From NCBI GenBank assembly GCA_910579175.1, contig CAJTTB010000007.1, positions 62,001 through 126,000 of the forward strand: a DNA stretch of 64,000 nucleotides, in the 5' to 3' direction. Under the pieces are notes generated by a model, which was not told where the DNA came from, ran no database searches, and saw only the letters and a program-made list of their open reading frames with translations. The stretch is from an uncultured Oscillospiraceae bacterium. Lineage in GTDB: Bacteria; Bacillota; Clostridia; Oscillospirales; Ruminococcaceae. Within the stretch, counting starts at the first letter, position 1; each line of letters begins with the position of its first letter. The translations under genes were made by a program, and so were the position numbers. This document shows, piece by piece, positions 32,170 through 40,605 of this stretch.

Positions 32170-34785
32170 TTATTTTTTTAAGCCATAGTATGCTTTCTTA
32201 TAAATGTCTTGTAGTTCAGTTACCAATGGGTATCTTGGGTTAGCAGGAGTACATTGGTCTTCATGAGCTTTTTCAGATAATTCATAAGAAGTTGCCATGA
32301 ATATATTTTCATCAACGCCACAATCTTTAATGCTCTGTGGAATGTTGAGGTATTCATTTAATTCGCGAATTGCTTGAATTAAGTTTTTCACGCCTTCTTC
32401 TACAGTTGGAGCAGGGATACCAGCAACACGAGCGATTTCAGCATAGCGTTGGTCTGCTTTAAAGTGGTCATATTTTGGCCATGTTGCAAATTTGGTTGGT
32501 TTTTGTGCATTGTATTCGATAACCCAAGGCAACAAGATAGCATTTGCACGACCATGAGGAATATGATATTCACCACCTAATTTATGTGCCAATGAGTGAT
32601 TAATACCCAAGAAAGCATTGGTAAATGCCATACCAGCCATACAAGATGCGTTGTGCATTTTTTCTCTTGCTTTGGAATCTCCATCAAAAGATTTTTTGAG
32701 GTTTTCAAATACCAATTTAATTGCTTGTAGTGCCAAACCATCTGTGTAATCAGATGCCAATACAGAAACATATGCTTCAATTGCATGGGTCAATACGTCC
32801 ATACCACAGTCAGCAACCAAAGATTTTGGCAATGTTTGTACAAATTGAGGGTCGATGATTGCAACATCTGGAGTCAATTCGTAGTCAGCCAATGGGTATT
32901 TAATGTTTTCTCTCTTATCAGTAATAACGGAGAAAGAAGTTACTTCAGAACCAGTACCAGAAGTAGTTGGAATACATACCATTTGTGCTTTTGTACCCAA
33001 TCTAGGGAAGTGGAAAGCACGTTTTCTGATATCCATGAATTTCATTCTCAAGCCATCAAAGCTAGTATCTGGATGTTCATAGAATAACCACATACCTTTT
33101 GCAGCGTCCATTGCAGAACCACCGCCCAATGCGATAACAACATCTGGATGGAAGTTGTTCATAGCAGCAACACCGCGCATAATGGTGTCAACAGATGGAT
33201 CTGGCTCAACGGAATCAAAGATTTCAGCATGGCAGTAATCTGGGCGTTTTCTTAAATAGTGTAGTATTTTTTGAACATTTCCCAGTTTTACCATCATTGG
33301 GTCAGTAACGATAAATGCACGAGAGATATCAGGCATTTTTTCTAAATATTGGATAGAATCATCTTCGAAATAGATTTTTGGTGGAACCTTAAACCATTGC
33401 ATATTAGTTCTCCTTTTAGCAACACGTTTGATATTTACTAAGTTTGTAGAAGAAACGTTTTGAGTTGTGGAGTTATGACCGAAAGAACCACAGCCCAATG
33501 TTAAGGAAGGCATACTTGTATTGTAAATATCACCGATACCACCTTGAGAAGAAGGAGAGTTTACGATAACACGTCCAACCTGCATTTCTTCACCAAAAGC
33601 AGTTATCATATCTTCGTCGGCAGTGTGAATGGAAGCAGAGTGTCCCATACCGCCTAAGATCAACATTTCTTTTGCTCTTTGGAAGCCTTCTTTTTCATCT
33701 TTAACAGTCATATATGCTAATACAGGAGATAATTTTTCTTTAGACAATGGATATTCTTCGCCAACGCCAGGAATCTTAGCAATCAAAATTTTTGTATTCT
33801 CAGGAACAGTAAAGCCAGCCTGTTGTGCAATCCAAGCAGGGGATTGACCAACGATGGTACCATTTAAAGCACGTCCTTTATCAGCTGGGAAGCAGAAATC
33901 AGTTAATTTTTGAATTTCATCTTCCTTAACAAAGTAACAGTTGTTTTCTTTCATAATTCTTTCGAATTCTGGAGCAACTGCTTCGTCAACAATAGCAGCC
34001 TGTTCAGAAGCACAAATCATACCATTGTCAAATGTTTTTGACAACATAATATCATTACAAGCAGCAGCCATATCGGAGGATTTATGAATATAAGCAGGAA
34101 CGTTACCAGGACCAACGCCCAAAGCAGGTTTACCAGCAGAATATGCAGATTTTACCATGCCAGGACCACCAGTAGCCAAAATGATTGCAACGCCTGGGTG
34201 ATTCATCAATAAGCTAGTAGCTTCGATAGAAGGATATTCGATCCACTGTACACAGTTTTCAGGAGCACCTGCTTTTACAGCTGCATCTCTAACGATTTTT
34301 GCAGTTTCAACACAGCATTTTTGAGCAGATGGATGGAAACCAAAGATAATTGGATTTCTGGATTTTACAGAAATCAAAGACTTAAAGATTGTTGTAGAAG
34401 TAGGATTGGTAACAGGAGTAACACCAGCTACAACGCCGATTGGTTCAGCGATTTCCATATATCCTTCCAATTCATTGTCATTGATAATGCCAACCGTTTT
34501 TTGAGATTTAATGCTGTGCCAAATATACTCAGAAGCATATAAGTTTTTGATGATTTTATCTTCATAAACACCGCGCTGAGTTTCTTCAACAGCTAATTTT
34601 GCAAGTTTCATGTGGTTGTCCAATGCAGCCAATGCCATTTCATGAACAATGTGATCAACCTGTTCCTGGTCTAATTTCATGAACTCATGTAAAGCGGTTT
34701 GAGCTTTTTGTACATGGTCATTGATAACAGCAGCAACATCAATTTGCTGCTCTTTCTTTACTGGGGCTTCTTTTTTTTCAGCCAT
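32170..34785 (-). CDS. adhE: Bifunctional aldehyde-alcohol dehydrogenase
   Basis: This 871-residue AdhE reduces acetyl-CoA to acetaldehyde (N-terminal ALDH domain, about 20-430; catalytic Cys in NGMICASEQA) and then to ethanol (C-terminal iron ADH domain, about 450-870). Iron-domain motifs are GGGSAMDAAKG, HAIEAYVSVLASDYTDGLA and KLGGEYHIPHGRANA. It regenerates NAD+ in fermentation and normally forms spirosomes. I chose ATG 34785, which has GGAGGT upstream; an in-frame extension of 49 codons is low-complexity promoter DNA. A sigma-A promoter and a Rex-type operator lie immediately upstream, indicating control by the NADH/NAD+ ratio. Confidence 0.95.
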   Translation of the reverse strand: MAEKKEAPVKKEQQIDVAAVINDHVQKAQTALHEFMKLDQEQVDHIVHEMALAALDNHMKLAKLAVEETQRGVYEDKIIKNLYASEYIWHSIKSQKTVGIINDNELEGYMEIAEPIGVVAGVTPVTNPTSTTIFKSLISVKSRNPIIFGFHPSAQKCCVETAKIVRDAAVKAGAPENCVQWIEYPSIEATSLLMNHPGVAIILATGGPGMVKSAYSAGKPALGVGPGNVPAYIHKSSDMAAACNDIMLSKTFDNGMICASEQAAIVDEAVAPEFERIMKENNCYFVKEDEIQKLTDFCFPADKGRALNGTIVGQSPAWIAQQAGFTVPENTKILIAKIPGVGEEYPLSKEKLSPVLAYMTVKDEKEGFQRAKEMLILGGMGHSASIHTADEDMITAFGEEMQVGRVIVNSPSSQGGIGDIYNTSMPSLTLGCGSFGHNSTTQNVSSTNLVNIKRVAKRRTNMQWFKVPPKIYFEDDSIQYLEKMPDISRAFIVTDPMMVKLGNVQKILHYLRKRPDYCHAEIFDSVEPDPSVDTIMRGVAAMNNFHPDVVIALGGGSAMDAAKGMWLFYEHPDTSFDGLRMKFMDIRKRAFHFPRLGTKAQMVCIPTTSGTGSEVTSFSVITDKRENIKYPLADYELTPDVAIIDPQFVQTLPKSLVADCGMDVLTHAIEAYVSVLASDYTDGLALQAIKLVFENLKKSFDGDSKAREKMHNASCMAGMAFTNAFLGINHSLAHKLGGEYHIPHGRANAILLPWVIEYNAQKPTKFATWPKYDHFKADQRYAEIARVAGIPAPTVEEGVKNLIQAIRELNEYLNIPQSIKDCGVDENIFMATSYELSEKAHEDQCTPANPRYPLVTELQDIYKKAYYGLKK

Positions 34786-34820
34786 AAGATTTACCTCCAA
34801 ATTTATTTTAAATAATAAGT

Positions 34821-34838
34821 TTGTTAAATTGTTGACAA
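34821..34838 (-). promoter_or_regulatory. Rex operator of adhE
   Basis: TTGTTAA-N4-TTGACAA is an 18-base near-perfect inverted repeat matching the clostridial Rex box TTGTTAA-N4-TTAACAA with one change. It lies just downstream of the -10 element, where bound Rex would block transcription. Confidence 0.7.
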
Positions 34839-34842
34839 TTAA

Positions 34843-34871
34843 ATTATATTGTATTTTTATTGAATTGTCAA
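34843..34871 (-). promoter_or_regulatory. Sigma-A promoter of adhE
   Basis: Perfect consensus TTGACA and TATAAT are separated by exactly 17 bases on the minus strand. Confidence 0.85.
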
Positions 34872-34985
34872 CTGATATTGATAAATTTTTGTCAATTTCA
34901 ATTGATGAATCGAAATCGTTTTTTGATTTCAATATTATGGAAAATCAACAAAAATAAACAAACTTTTTATTTTACAATAATTTAT

Positions 34986-35972
34986 TTATTTTATCTGTGT
35001 ATCCTTCTGTTTGATACGGGAAAGAGGCGTATGTTGCATTGCCTGTTTCATCTGTTCATTGGATACATGAGTATATATTTGAGTTGTTCCCAAATTAGTA
35101 TGTCCTAAAATCTCTTGTAAAACTCGAATATCAACACCACCATGTTGATACATAATTGTCGCAGCAGTGTGGCGCAACTTATGTACAGAATAACCGCGTC
35201 CGGAAAGACCCGCTTTTTTTAAATATTCTTCTAATAATTCTTCAATGCGTCGTTTGCTTAATCGACTACCCGTTTTGCTAATAAACAAAGCTTCTTTTGC
35301 TTGTGGTTTTATCTTTGCTATTTGATGGTTTCTAACTGTTAGATATCGCTCAATAGAGGATAGACAAGCATCATTCAGATAGACAATACGTTCTTTATTT
35401 CCTTTTCCACGAATCAACAGGGTATCTTTATGAATGTCATTTAGATTGATACCCACCAATTCACTCAAACGCATTCCACAGTTTAAAAATAATACAATGA
35501 TACAATAGTCGCGTTCTTGATAGGGACCATCAATGTGATTGAGCAATTCAAAACAATCCTCTAAACTTAAATATTTCGGAAGTGTTTTTTTGATACTAGG
35601 ACTTTCTAAATTCTCGACAGGATTTTCCTTTAATAGCGCGCGATTGTTTGTCAAATACCGAAAAAATACCCTTAAACAAGAAACCTTGCGAGCACGTGTA
35701 TTGGATTGATTGGCACGATTGGAAGATGTGTATAATAAAAACTCATAAATATCTGAAAGGGTAATTGTCTGAACAATTTCAATTGTAACTTGCTCTATTG
35801 AGATTTGTTCAAATTCCATTTTTTCATCACATAGGTGTTTATGTTTTAAGATAAAGCGAAAAAATGTTTTTAAATCTGTATAATATGCTTTCACAGTAGT
35901 AGGAGAGCGACCCTTAATTGTTTCCATATATGCCAAAAAGTCTTTTACAAAACTGGGGCAATCGTTATACAT
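34986..35972 (-). CDS. xerC: Tyrosine recombinase, XerC/XerD type
   Basis: This 328-residue recombinase has an N-terminal SAM-like core-binding domain (about 1-130) and a C-terminal catalytic domain. Active-site residues are visible: Arg in CGMRLSELVG, Lys in RGKGNKERIV, HKLRHT, His in LGHTNLGTT and the nucleophile in TQIYTHV. Such enzymes resolve chromosome dimers at dif. The core-binding part is longer than usual, with an insertion near 55-70. The lack of a mobile element around it favours a chromosomal role, but the adjacent phage-type integrase leaves this open. Confidence 0.8.
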   Translation of the reverse strand: MYNDCPSFVKDFLAYMETIKGRSPTTVKAYYTDLKTFFRFILKHKHLCDEKMEFEQISIEQVTIEIVQTITLSDIYEFLLYTSSNRANQSNTRARKVSCLRVFFRYLTNNRALLKENPVENLESPSIKKTLPKYLSLEDCFELLNHIDGPYQERDYCIIVLFLNCGMRLSELVGINLNDIHKDTLLIRGKGNKERIVYLNDACLSSIERYLTVRNHQIAKIKPQAKEALFISKTGSRLSKRRIEELLEEYLKKAGLSGRGYSVHKLRHTAATIMYQHGGVDIRVLQEILGHTNLGTTQIYTHVSNEQMKQAMQHTPLSRIKQKDTQIK

Positions 35973-36093
35973 ATATCACAAACTTTCTTTCAATTTCTGG
36001 TAAAATATCTGTTTAAAATTTCTATTTCTATTATATTCTTCCAAACAAAAAGTGTCAACAGATAAAGTGCAAAATCTTTATGCTGTTTTGTTG

Positions 36094-36118
36094 TTCATCT
36101 TATGACCTATAAGATGAA
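36094..36118. repeat. Perfect inverted repeat between the two recombinase genes
   Basis: TTCATCTTAT and ATAAGATGAA form a ten-base perfect inverted repeat with a five-base spacer. No T-run follows on either strand, so it is more like an operator or recombination site than a terminator. Confidence 0.5.
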
Positions 36119-36175
36119 ATACCGTTAAATATTGGGGTTTATACCGCATTTGTTAGTTGTAAGTTAGTTATAAAT

Positions 36176-37192
36176 TCAAATGCAATTAATTGCATTTTTT
36201 AAATCTTGTTCATCCAAATGGGTATAAATGTTTGCTGTTGTTGTATAATTGGCGTGACCGATGATTTGTTGAATGGCTTTTTTATCTGCTCCTGCACGCA
36301 ACATCAGTGTTGCAAAGGTATGCCGAGTACTATGTGGTGTTTTATCTTGTATCTGAAGTTGTTCTAATATCTTTTTAAAATGATTGATATAACTGCGATA
36401 GGAGATAGGGAACAGCTTTTCACAGGACTGTTGACAGCGTCTTTCAATCAATGGTGCTATTTTGGAGTGAATGGGTACAATTCTTTCTTTACCTGCTTGT
36501 GTTTTTCCGCCTCCAACAATCAATTGATGTTCTAAGTCAACATGAAATCTTGTTAAGGCTAATAGTTCACCGATGCGGAATCCAGTATAAATCAAAATTA
36601 AAATGCTATCCAAGTAAGGAGTATCCATAGTAGATAGAGAATCCCATAATTTTTGAATCTCTACATCAGTAAAAATCTGTTTCTTTTTGGTCTGAGCTTT
36701 TGGCACTTCAATAAATTTGGCATAGTTTTTTTGAACGATGTCGTTTTTCATTGCATATTGATATAATTGATTGAGTAAAATTTTTAATATCGCAGCAGTG
36801 GAGCGGGTCAATGATTGTTCTTGAATGATTTTTTGAAAATGGATGGTTTTTAATTCACAAAATGGCATTTGATAGTAAGGGGATAATTTTTGATAAGCTG
36901 TTTCATATCCCTTTTTGGTTTTTGCCTGAATATTTTGATAGTGTTGCAAGCTCCATTGATGATAAATTTCTGATAGGGAAATGGTATTTAGGTCAAAAGT
37001 GTTTTCTGTGTGGTATTTGGCAAGTGCCAACAGCGCTTCTTTTTTTGTCTTAAAATATCCTAACGTCCGATATTGTTGCTTGATGGTTTGGGATGAGATT
37101 TGTTTCCAGCCAATTGTGATTCTAGCAATATAGGGGTTACGCCGTTTACCAGATAATTTATAAACCGTTCCATAACCATTTGGATTTCTCAT
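36176..37192 (-). CDS. Phage/ICE-type site-specific tyrosine integrase
   Basis: This 338-residue integrase has an N-terminal AP2-like arm-binding segment (MRNPNGYGTVYKLSGKRR, then RTLGYFKTKKEALLALAKY), a central SAM-like domain (about 70-165) and a catalytic domain. Catalytic residues are seen in YTGFRIGELLAL (Arg), HSTRHTFATLM (His, Arg), GHANYTTT (His) and NIYTHL (Tyr). It is full length, with a consensus -10 TATAAT and AGGAG upstream. No excisionase, relaxase, capsid or replication gene is adjacent, so it looks like an orphan from a lost element or a self-standing recombinase. Confidence 0.85.
   Translation of the reverse strand: MRNPNGYGTVYKLSGKRRNPYIARITIGWKQISSQTIKQQYRTLGYFKTKKEALLALAKYHTENTFDLNTISLSEIYHQWSLQHYQNIQAKTKKGYETAYQKLSPYYQMPFCELKTIHFQKIIQEQSLTRSTAAILKILLNQLYQYAMKNDIVQKNYAKFIEVPKAQTKKKQIFTDVEIQKLWDSLSTMDTPYLDSILILIYTGFRIGELLALTRFHVDLEHQLIVGGGKTQAGKERIVPIHSKIAPLIERRCQQSCEKLFPISYRSYINHFKKILEQLQIQDKTPHSTRHTFATLMLRAGADKKAIQQIIGHANYTTTANIYTHLDEQDLKNAINCI
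36178..36197. repeat. 20-base perfect palindrome at the integrase 3' end
   Basis: AAATGCAATTAATTGCATTT is fully self-complementary and overlaps the last codons of the integrase. Two GTTAGTT direct repeats lie 9-26 bases to its left (36152-36158 and 36163-36169). Confidence 0.5.
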
Positions 37193-37290
37193 ATTATCAT
37201 ACTCCTAAATATAATTAATTTTATTATACGATAGATTTTATAGATAGGAAAGGGATTTTCCAAAAAAGGGAAGCATATTTTTGAAAATCA

Positions 37291-37324
37291 TTAACCACGC
37301 TAAATAAAAATTTAACGCGATTAA
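37291..37324. repeat. Imperfect inverted repeat upstream of the integrase
   Basis: Two 15-base arms (37291-37305 and 37310-37324) match at 12 of 15 positions around a four-base centre. The repeat lies about 100 bases before the integrase start, where a repressor or the integrase itself might bind. Confidence 0.4.
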
Positions 37325-37347
37325 GAGTGGAGATTTCCTTAAAATAA

Positions 37348-37379
37348 AGATTCAGAGATTTTTAAAAATCTCTGAATCT
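37348..37379 (-). terminator. Terminator of the ligA-gatCAB operon
   Basis: A 32-base self-complementary sequence (AGATTCAGAGATTTTT and its complement) is followed on the minus strand by a T-rich stretch, eight bases past the gatB stop codon. Confidence 0.85.
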
Positions 37380-37386
37380 AAATCAC

Positions 37387-38829
37387 TTAATGTGTTTGAA
37401 TATAATTTAAAATTAACTCTTTTAATTTCGCTGGATTTCCTTGACCTTTTGTTGCTTTCATACACTGACCAGTTAAAAATCCCAACGCATTTGTCTTTCC
37501 GTTTTTATAATCTTCAATGGATTTTGTATTTGATTCCATAACAGTGTTTACAACTTGTTCCAAAGCATTTTGGTCTGAAATCTGTTCTAGACCCAATTCT
37601 TTAATGATATCTGCAACTTGTTTATCTTCCTTTAAAATCACTTCAAAGACCTTTTTACCTGCTGCATTGGAAATTTTACCGCTTTCAATTGTCTGGATTA
37701 ATTCAGCTAGTTTCGTCGCAGTCAATTTTGTAGTGTGTTCAATCGGTTGATTGGTTTCGTTCATAATTTTAGAAATATCACCCAAGACCCAGTTAGATAC
37801 TGCTTTTGCACTACAATTTCCCGCTTTTAACGTATCCTCAAATATGCGACATTTATCTATATTTTCTACAATTGAAGTTGCATCTGCTTGAAGCAATCCC
37901 AATTCTTTTACAAAGCGCATTATTTTTTTATTTGGAAGTTCTGGAATGGATTGTTTTAATCCATTTACATAATCTTCTTCTAATACAATGGTAAGCAAAT
38001 CAGGTTCTGGGAAATAACGATAATCATGGGCATCTTCCTTACTGCGCAGTAAAACGTTTTTTCCAGCAGTGTCATCCCATCTTCTTGTTTCCTGAGTGAT
38101 GACTCCCCCATTTTCCAACACTTCCATCTGTCGATTGGCTTCGTAGTCGATTGCATGGACAGCACCACTAAATGAATTGATGTTTTTCATTTCAACACGT
38201 GTTCCAAACTCATTGCTTCCCCTTTTCATAACGGAAACATTGACGTCACAACGAATGGAACCCTCTTGCATTTTACAGTCTGAAATATCAATATACTGTA
38301 AAATGGACTTAATTGCTTCCAGATATGCTTTTGCTTCTGTAGAACTGCGAATATCTGGTTCAGAAACAATTTCAATCAGTGGTACGCCACAGCGGTTAAA
38401 GTCCACCAAGCTGCCGTCAAACGTATCACTATGTAATAGTTTTCCGGCATCTTCTTCAATATGAATGCGGGTAACGCCAATTCTCTTTTCAATTCCATCG
38501 ACCAAAATATCAACATAACCATTTTCACAAAGAGGAATATCAAATTGAGAAATCTGATAGGCTTTGGGAAGGTCTGGATAAAAATAATTTTTACGGTCCT
38601 GTTTACAGATGCGATTGATAGAGCAATTGAGTGCATGTCCCATGCGGATTGCACTTTCAACAACCTGCTCATTTAAGGTTGGCAGTGTTCCTGGCATACC
38701 CATACAGATAGGACAGCACTGCGAATTGACCTCTAAACCAAATTCATTGTTACAACTACAATAAATTTTAGAATTTGTATTTAACTCTGCATGGACTTCT
38801 AGTCCAACTACAATTTCATAATCCATCAT
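37387..38829 (-). CDS. gatB: Asp-tRNA(Asn)/Glu-tRNA(Gln) amidotransferase subunit B
   Basis: This 480-residue GatB binds and activates mischarged tRNA (kinase step) in the GatCAB complex. The start MDYEIVVGLEVHAELNT and the motifs CPICMGMPGTLPTLNE, DRKNYFYPDLPKAYQISQ and RTRRDIHIEEDAGKLLH-like segments are intact. The YqeY-like helical tail follows. AGGAG lies six bases before the first of two ATG codons. It is the last gene of ligA-gatC-gatA-gatB, 16 bases from gatA. The complex indicates indirect Gln-tRNA (and possibly Asn-tRNA) synthesis. Confidence 0.95.
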   Translation of the reverse strand: MMDYEIVVGLEVHAELNTNSKIYCSCNNEFGLEVNSQCCPICMGMPGTLPTLNEQVVESAIRMGHALNCSINRICKQDRKNYFYPDLPKAYQISQFDIPLCENGYVDILVDGIEKRIGVTRIHIEEDAGKLLHSDTFDGSLVDFNRCGVPLIEIVSEPDIRSSTEAKAYLEAIKSILQYIDISDCKMQEGSIRCDVNVSVMKRGSNEFGTRVEMKNINSFSGAVHAIDYEANRQMEVLENGGVITQETRRWDDTAGKNVLLRSKEDAHDYRYFPEPDLLTIVLEEDYVNGLKQSIPELPNKKIMRFVKELGLLQADATSIVENIDKCRIFEDTLKAGNCSAKAVSNWVLGDISKIMNETNQPIEHTTKLTATKLAELIQTIESGKISNAAGKKVFEVILKEDKQVADIIKELGLEQISDQNALEQVVNTVMESNTKSIEDYKNGKTNALGFLTGQCMKATKGQGNPAKLKELILNYIQTH

Positions 38830-38845
38830 TTTTATGCTCCTATCA

Positions 38846-40309
38846 CTAATTCAATTCGGGAATACAAGAAAATCCACCAACAATCTGCTCATAAGCGAAA
38901 GCAGTATTGAGTAAAGTTTGTTCACTAAATTTAGGACCTATCAATTGTACGCCAATCGGCAAATGATTTTCATCTTTTCCACATGGGACGCTAATTGCGG
39001 GTAATCCTGCAATATTGACATTGATGGTACAGATGTCAGTTGCATACATTTTAAGAGGATCGTTGATATTTTCTCCGATTTTAAATGCAGTATCTGGAGC
39101 GGTTGGCGTTAAGATAACATCGCATTTTTCAAATTCCTGATGGAACTCTTTGGTGGTCTGTTGCTGTAATAATTTTGCACGTTTATAATATGCGTCATAA
39201 TAACCGGAACTCAATACAAAAGTACCCAATAAAATACGGCGTTTTACTTCATCTCCAAAGCCTTCACTTCTTGTTTTTTCATACATTTCAATCAAGCTGT
39301 TGTATTCGGCAGTGCGATAGCCGTATTTTACCCCATCAAATCGAGCCAAATTAGAAGAGGCTTCAGCAGAAGAAATGATATAATAAGCACTCAGTGCATA
39401 ACCTGTACTTGGCAATGAAATTTCTCGCAAAACAGCACCATTTTTTTCTAACTCTTTTGCCACCTGCATAACATTTTTTCTCACCACTTCAGAGACACCC
39501 TCTCCAAAGTATTCTTTGGGAATACCAATTACCTTCCCCTTTACATCGCAGTTTAGGTTTGCTTTAAAATCGGGATACTCACGAATGGCACTTGTTGCAT
39601 CATGGGCATCACGACCACAGATAGCAGAATACAACATCGCAACATCGCTAACACTTCTGCCCATAGGACCAATTTGGTCAAGAGAAGAGGCAAATGCAAC
39701 CAATCCATAACGAGAAACAGAACTATAAGTTGGTTTCAATCCGACTACACCACAATAAGAAGCGGGTAAGCGAATGGAACCACCTGTATCAGATCCCAAA
39801 GAAAGAACCGCTTCACCAGCACCGACACAGGCAGCACTACCACCAGAAGAACCGCCGGGAACACGATTGAAATCATGAGGATTTTTGGTCTTTTCAAAAT
39901 AAGATGTTTCTGTAGAAGAACCCATTGCAAATTCGTCCATGTTGACCTTACCAATTGGCACATAATCACAGGCATTTAATTTTTCAATGACTGTAGCATT
40001 ATATGGTGGCACAAAATGCTCTAACATCTTAGAAGCGCAGGTAGTAGCCACTCCTTTTGTACAGATATTGTCTTTGATGGCAATGGGAATCCCTGCCAAT
40101 TCGCTAATCGGCTGTTGATTTGCAATTTTTTTATCTACTTCTTCTGCCTTTTGAAGTGCGACATCTTCTGTTACAGTGATAAACGCTTTCACTTTATCCT
40201 CTACCGCATGGATACGGTCAATCACAGATTTTGTAATTTCTACAGCAGAACATTTTTTTTCTTTCAACATTGTGGAAAGTTCGGTCGCAGTATATTGATA
40301 CATCTCCAT
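38846..40309 (-). CDS. gatA: Asp-tRNA(Asn)/Glu-tRNA(Gln) amidotransferase subunit A
   Basis: This 487-residue amidase-signature subunit releases ammonia from glutamine for transamidation. The Ser-cisSer-Lys triad is visible: Lys in GIPIAIKDNIC, cis-Ser in PGGSSGGSAA and nucleophilic Ser in GSDTGGSIRLPASYCG. The length is typical. AGGAG is nine bases before the ATG, and it lies 15 bases after gatC. Confidence 0.95.
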   Translation of the reverse strand: MEMYQYTATELSTMLKEKKCSAVEITKSVIDRIHAVEDKVKAFITVTEDVALQKAEEVDKKIANQQPISELAGIPIAIKDNICTKGVATTCASKMLEHFVPPYNATVIEKLNACDYVPIGKVNMDEFAMGSSTETSYFEKTKNPHDFNRVPGGSSGGSAACVGAGEAVLSLGSDTGGSIRLPASYCGVVGLKPTYSSVSRYGLVAFASSLDQIGPMGRSVSDVAMLYSAICGRDAHDATSAIREYPDFKANLNCDVKGKVIGIPKEYFGEGVSEVVRKNVMQVAKELEKNGAVLREISLPSTGYALSAYYIISSAEASSNLARFDGVKYGYRTAEYNSLIEMYEKTRSEGFGDEVKRRILLGTFVLSSGYYDAYYKRAKLLQQQTTKEFHQEFEKCDVILTPTAPDTAFKIGENINDPLKMYATDICTINVNIAGLPAISVPCGKDENHLPIGVQLIGPKFSEQTLLNTAFAYEQIVGGFSCIPELN

Positions 40310-40324
40310 GTCTTTTTTACTCCT

Positions 40325-40594
40325 TTAGTCTACAATTTTGGGAACAACAACACATCCAGCTTTTATTTGAGGTGCATTTTTTAATAATTCTTCGCGTTTA
40401 AAATGATGTTGTGCAACATCTTCTCTCATTACCATGGGATGATTTACATCAATTAACGCACCAGTATCATCAAGCTGAGGTAAATTTTCTACCATGGAAA
40501 CAATCTGTTCCATCTCCTGCTCAAATTTTTGGATTTCTTCTTCTTTCACCTGTAGTCTTGACAACTTTGCAATATGTCTAATATCTACTTTCAT
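40325..40594 (-). CDS. gatC: Asp-tRNA(Asn)/Glu-tRNA(Gln) amidotransferase subunit C
   Basis: This 89-residue GatC tethers GatA to GatB. It starts MKVDIRHIAKLSRLQVKEEE, the standard opening, and ends with the VVVPKIV strand. I chose the ATG at 40594, which has GGAGG directly upstream; an in-frame ATG 12 bases earlier overlaps that site. It lies 11 bases after ligA. Confidence 0.92.
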   Translation of the reverse strand: MKVDIRHIAKLSRLQVKEEEIQKFEQEMEQIVSMVENLPQLDDTGALIDVNHPMVMREDVAQHHFKREELLKNAPQIKAGCVVVPKIVD

Positions 40595-40605
40595 AGTAAC
40601 CTCCA

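Noticed and set aside
34786..34932. 49-codon N-terminal extension of adhE
   Set aside because: It reads through the promoter and Rex box and is not part of the family; the ATG at 34785 has GGAGG.
36000..36175. dif site near xerC
   Set aside because: No segment resembling the Firmicutes dif consensus with two XerC/XerD half-sites was found; the palindromes here have different sequence and spacing.
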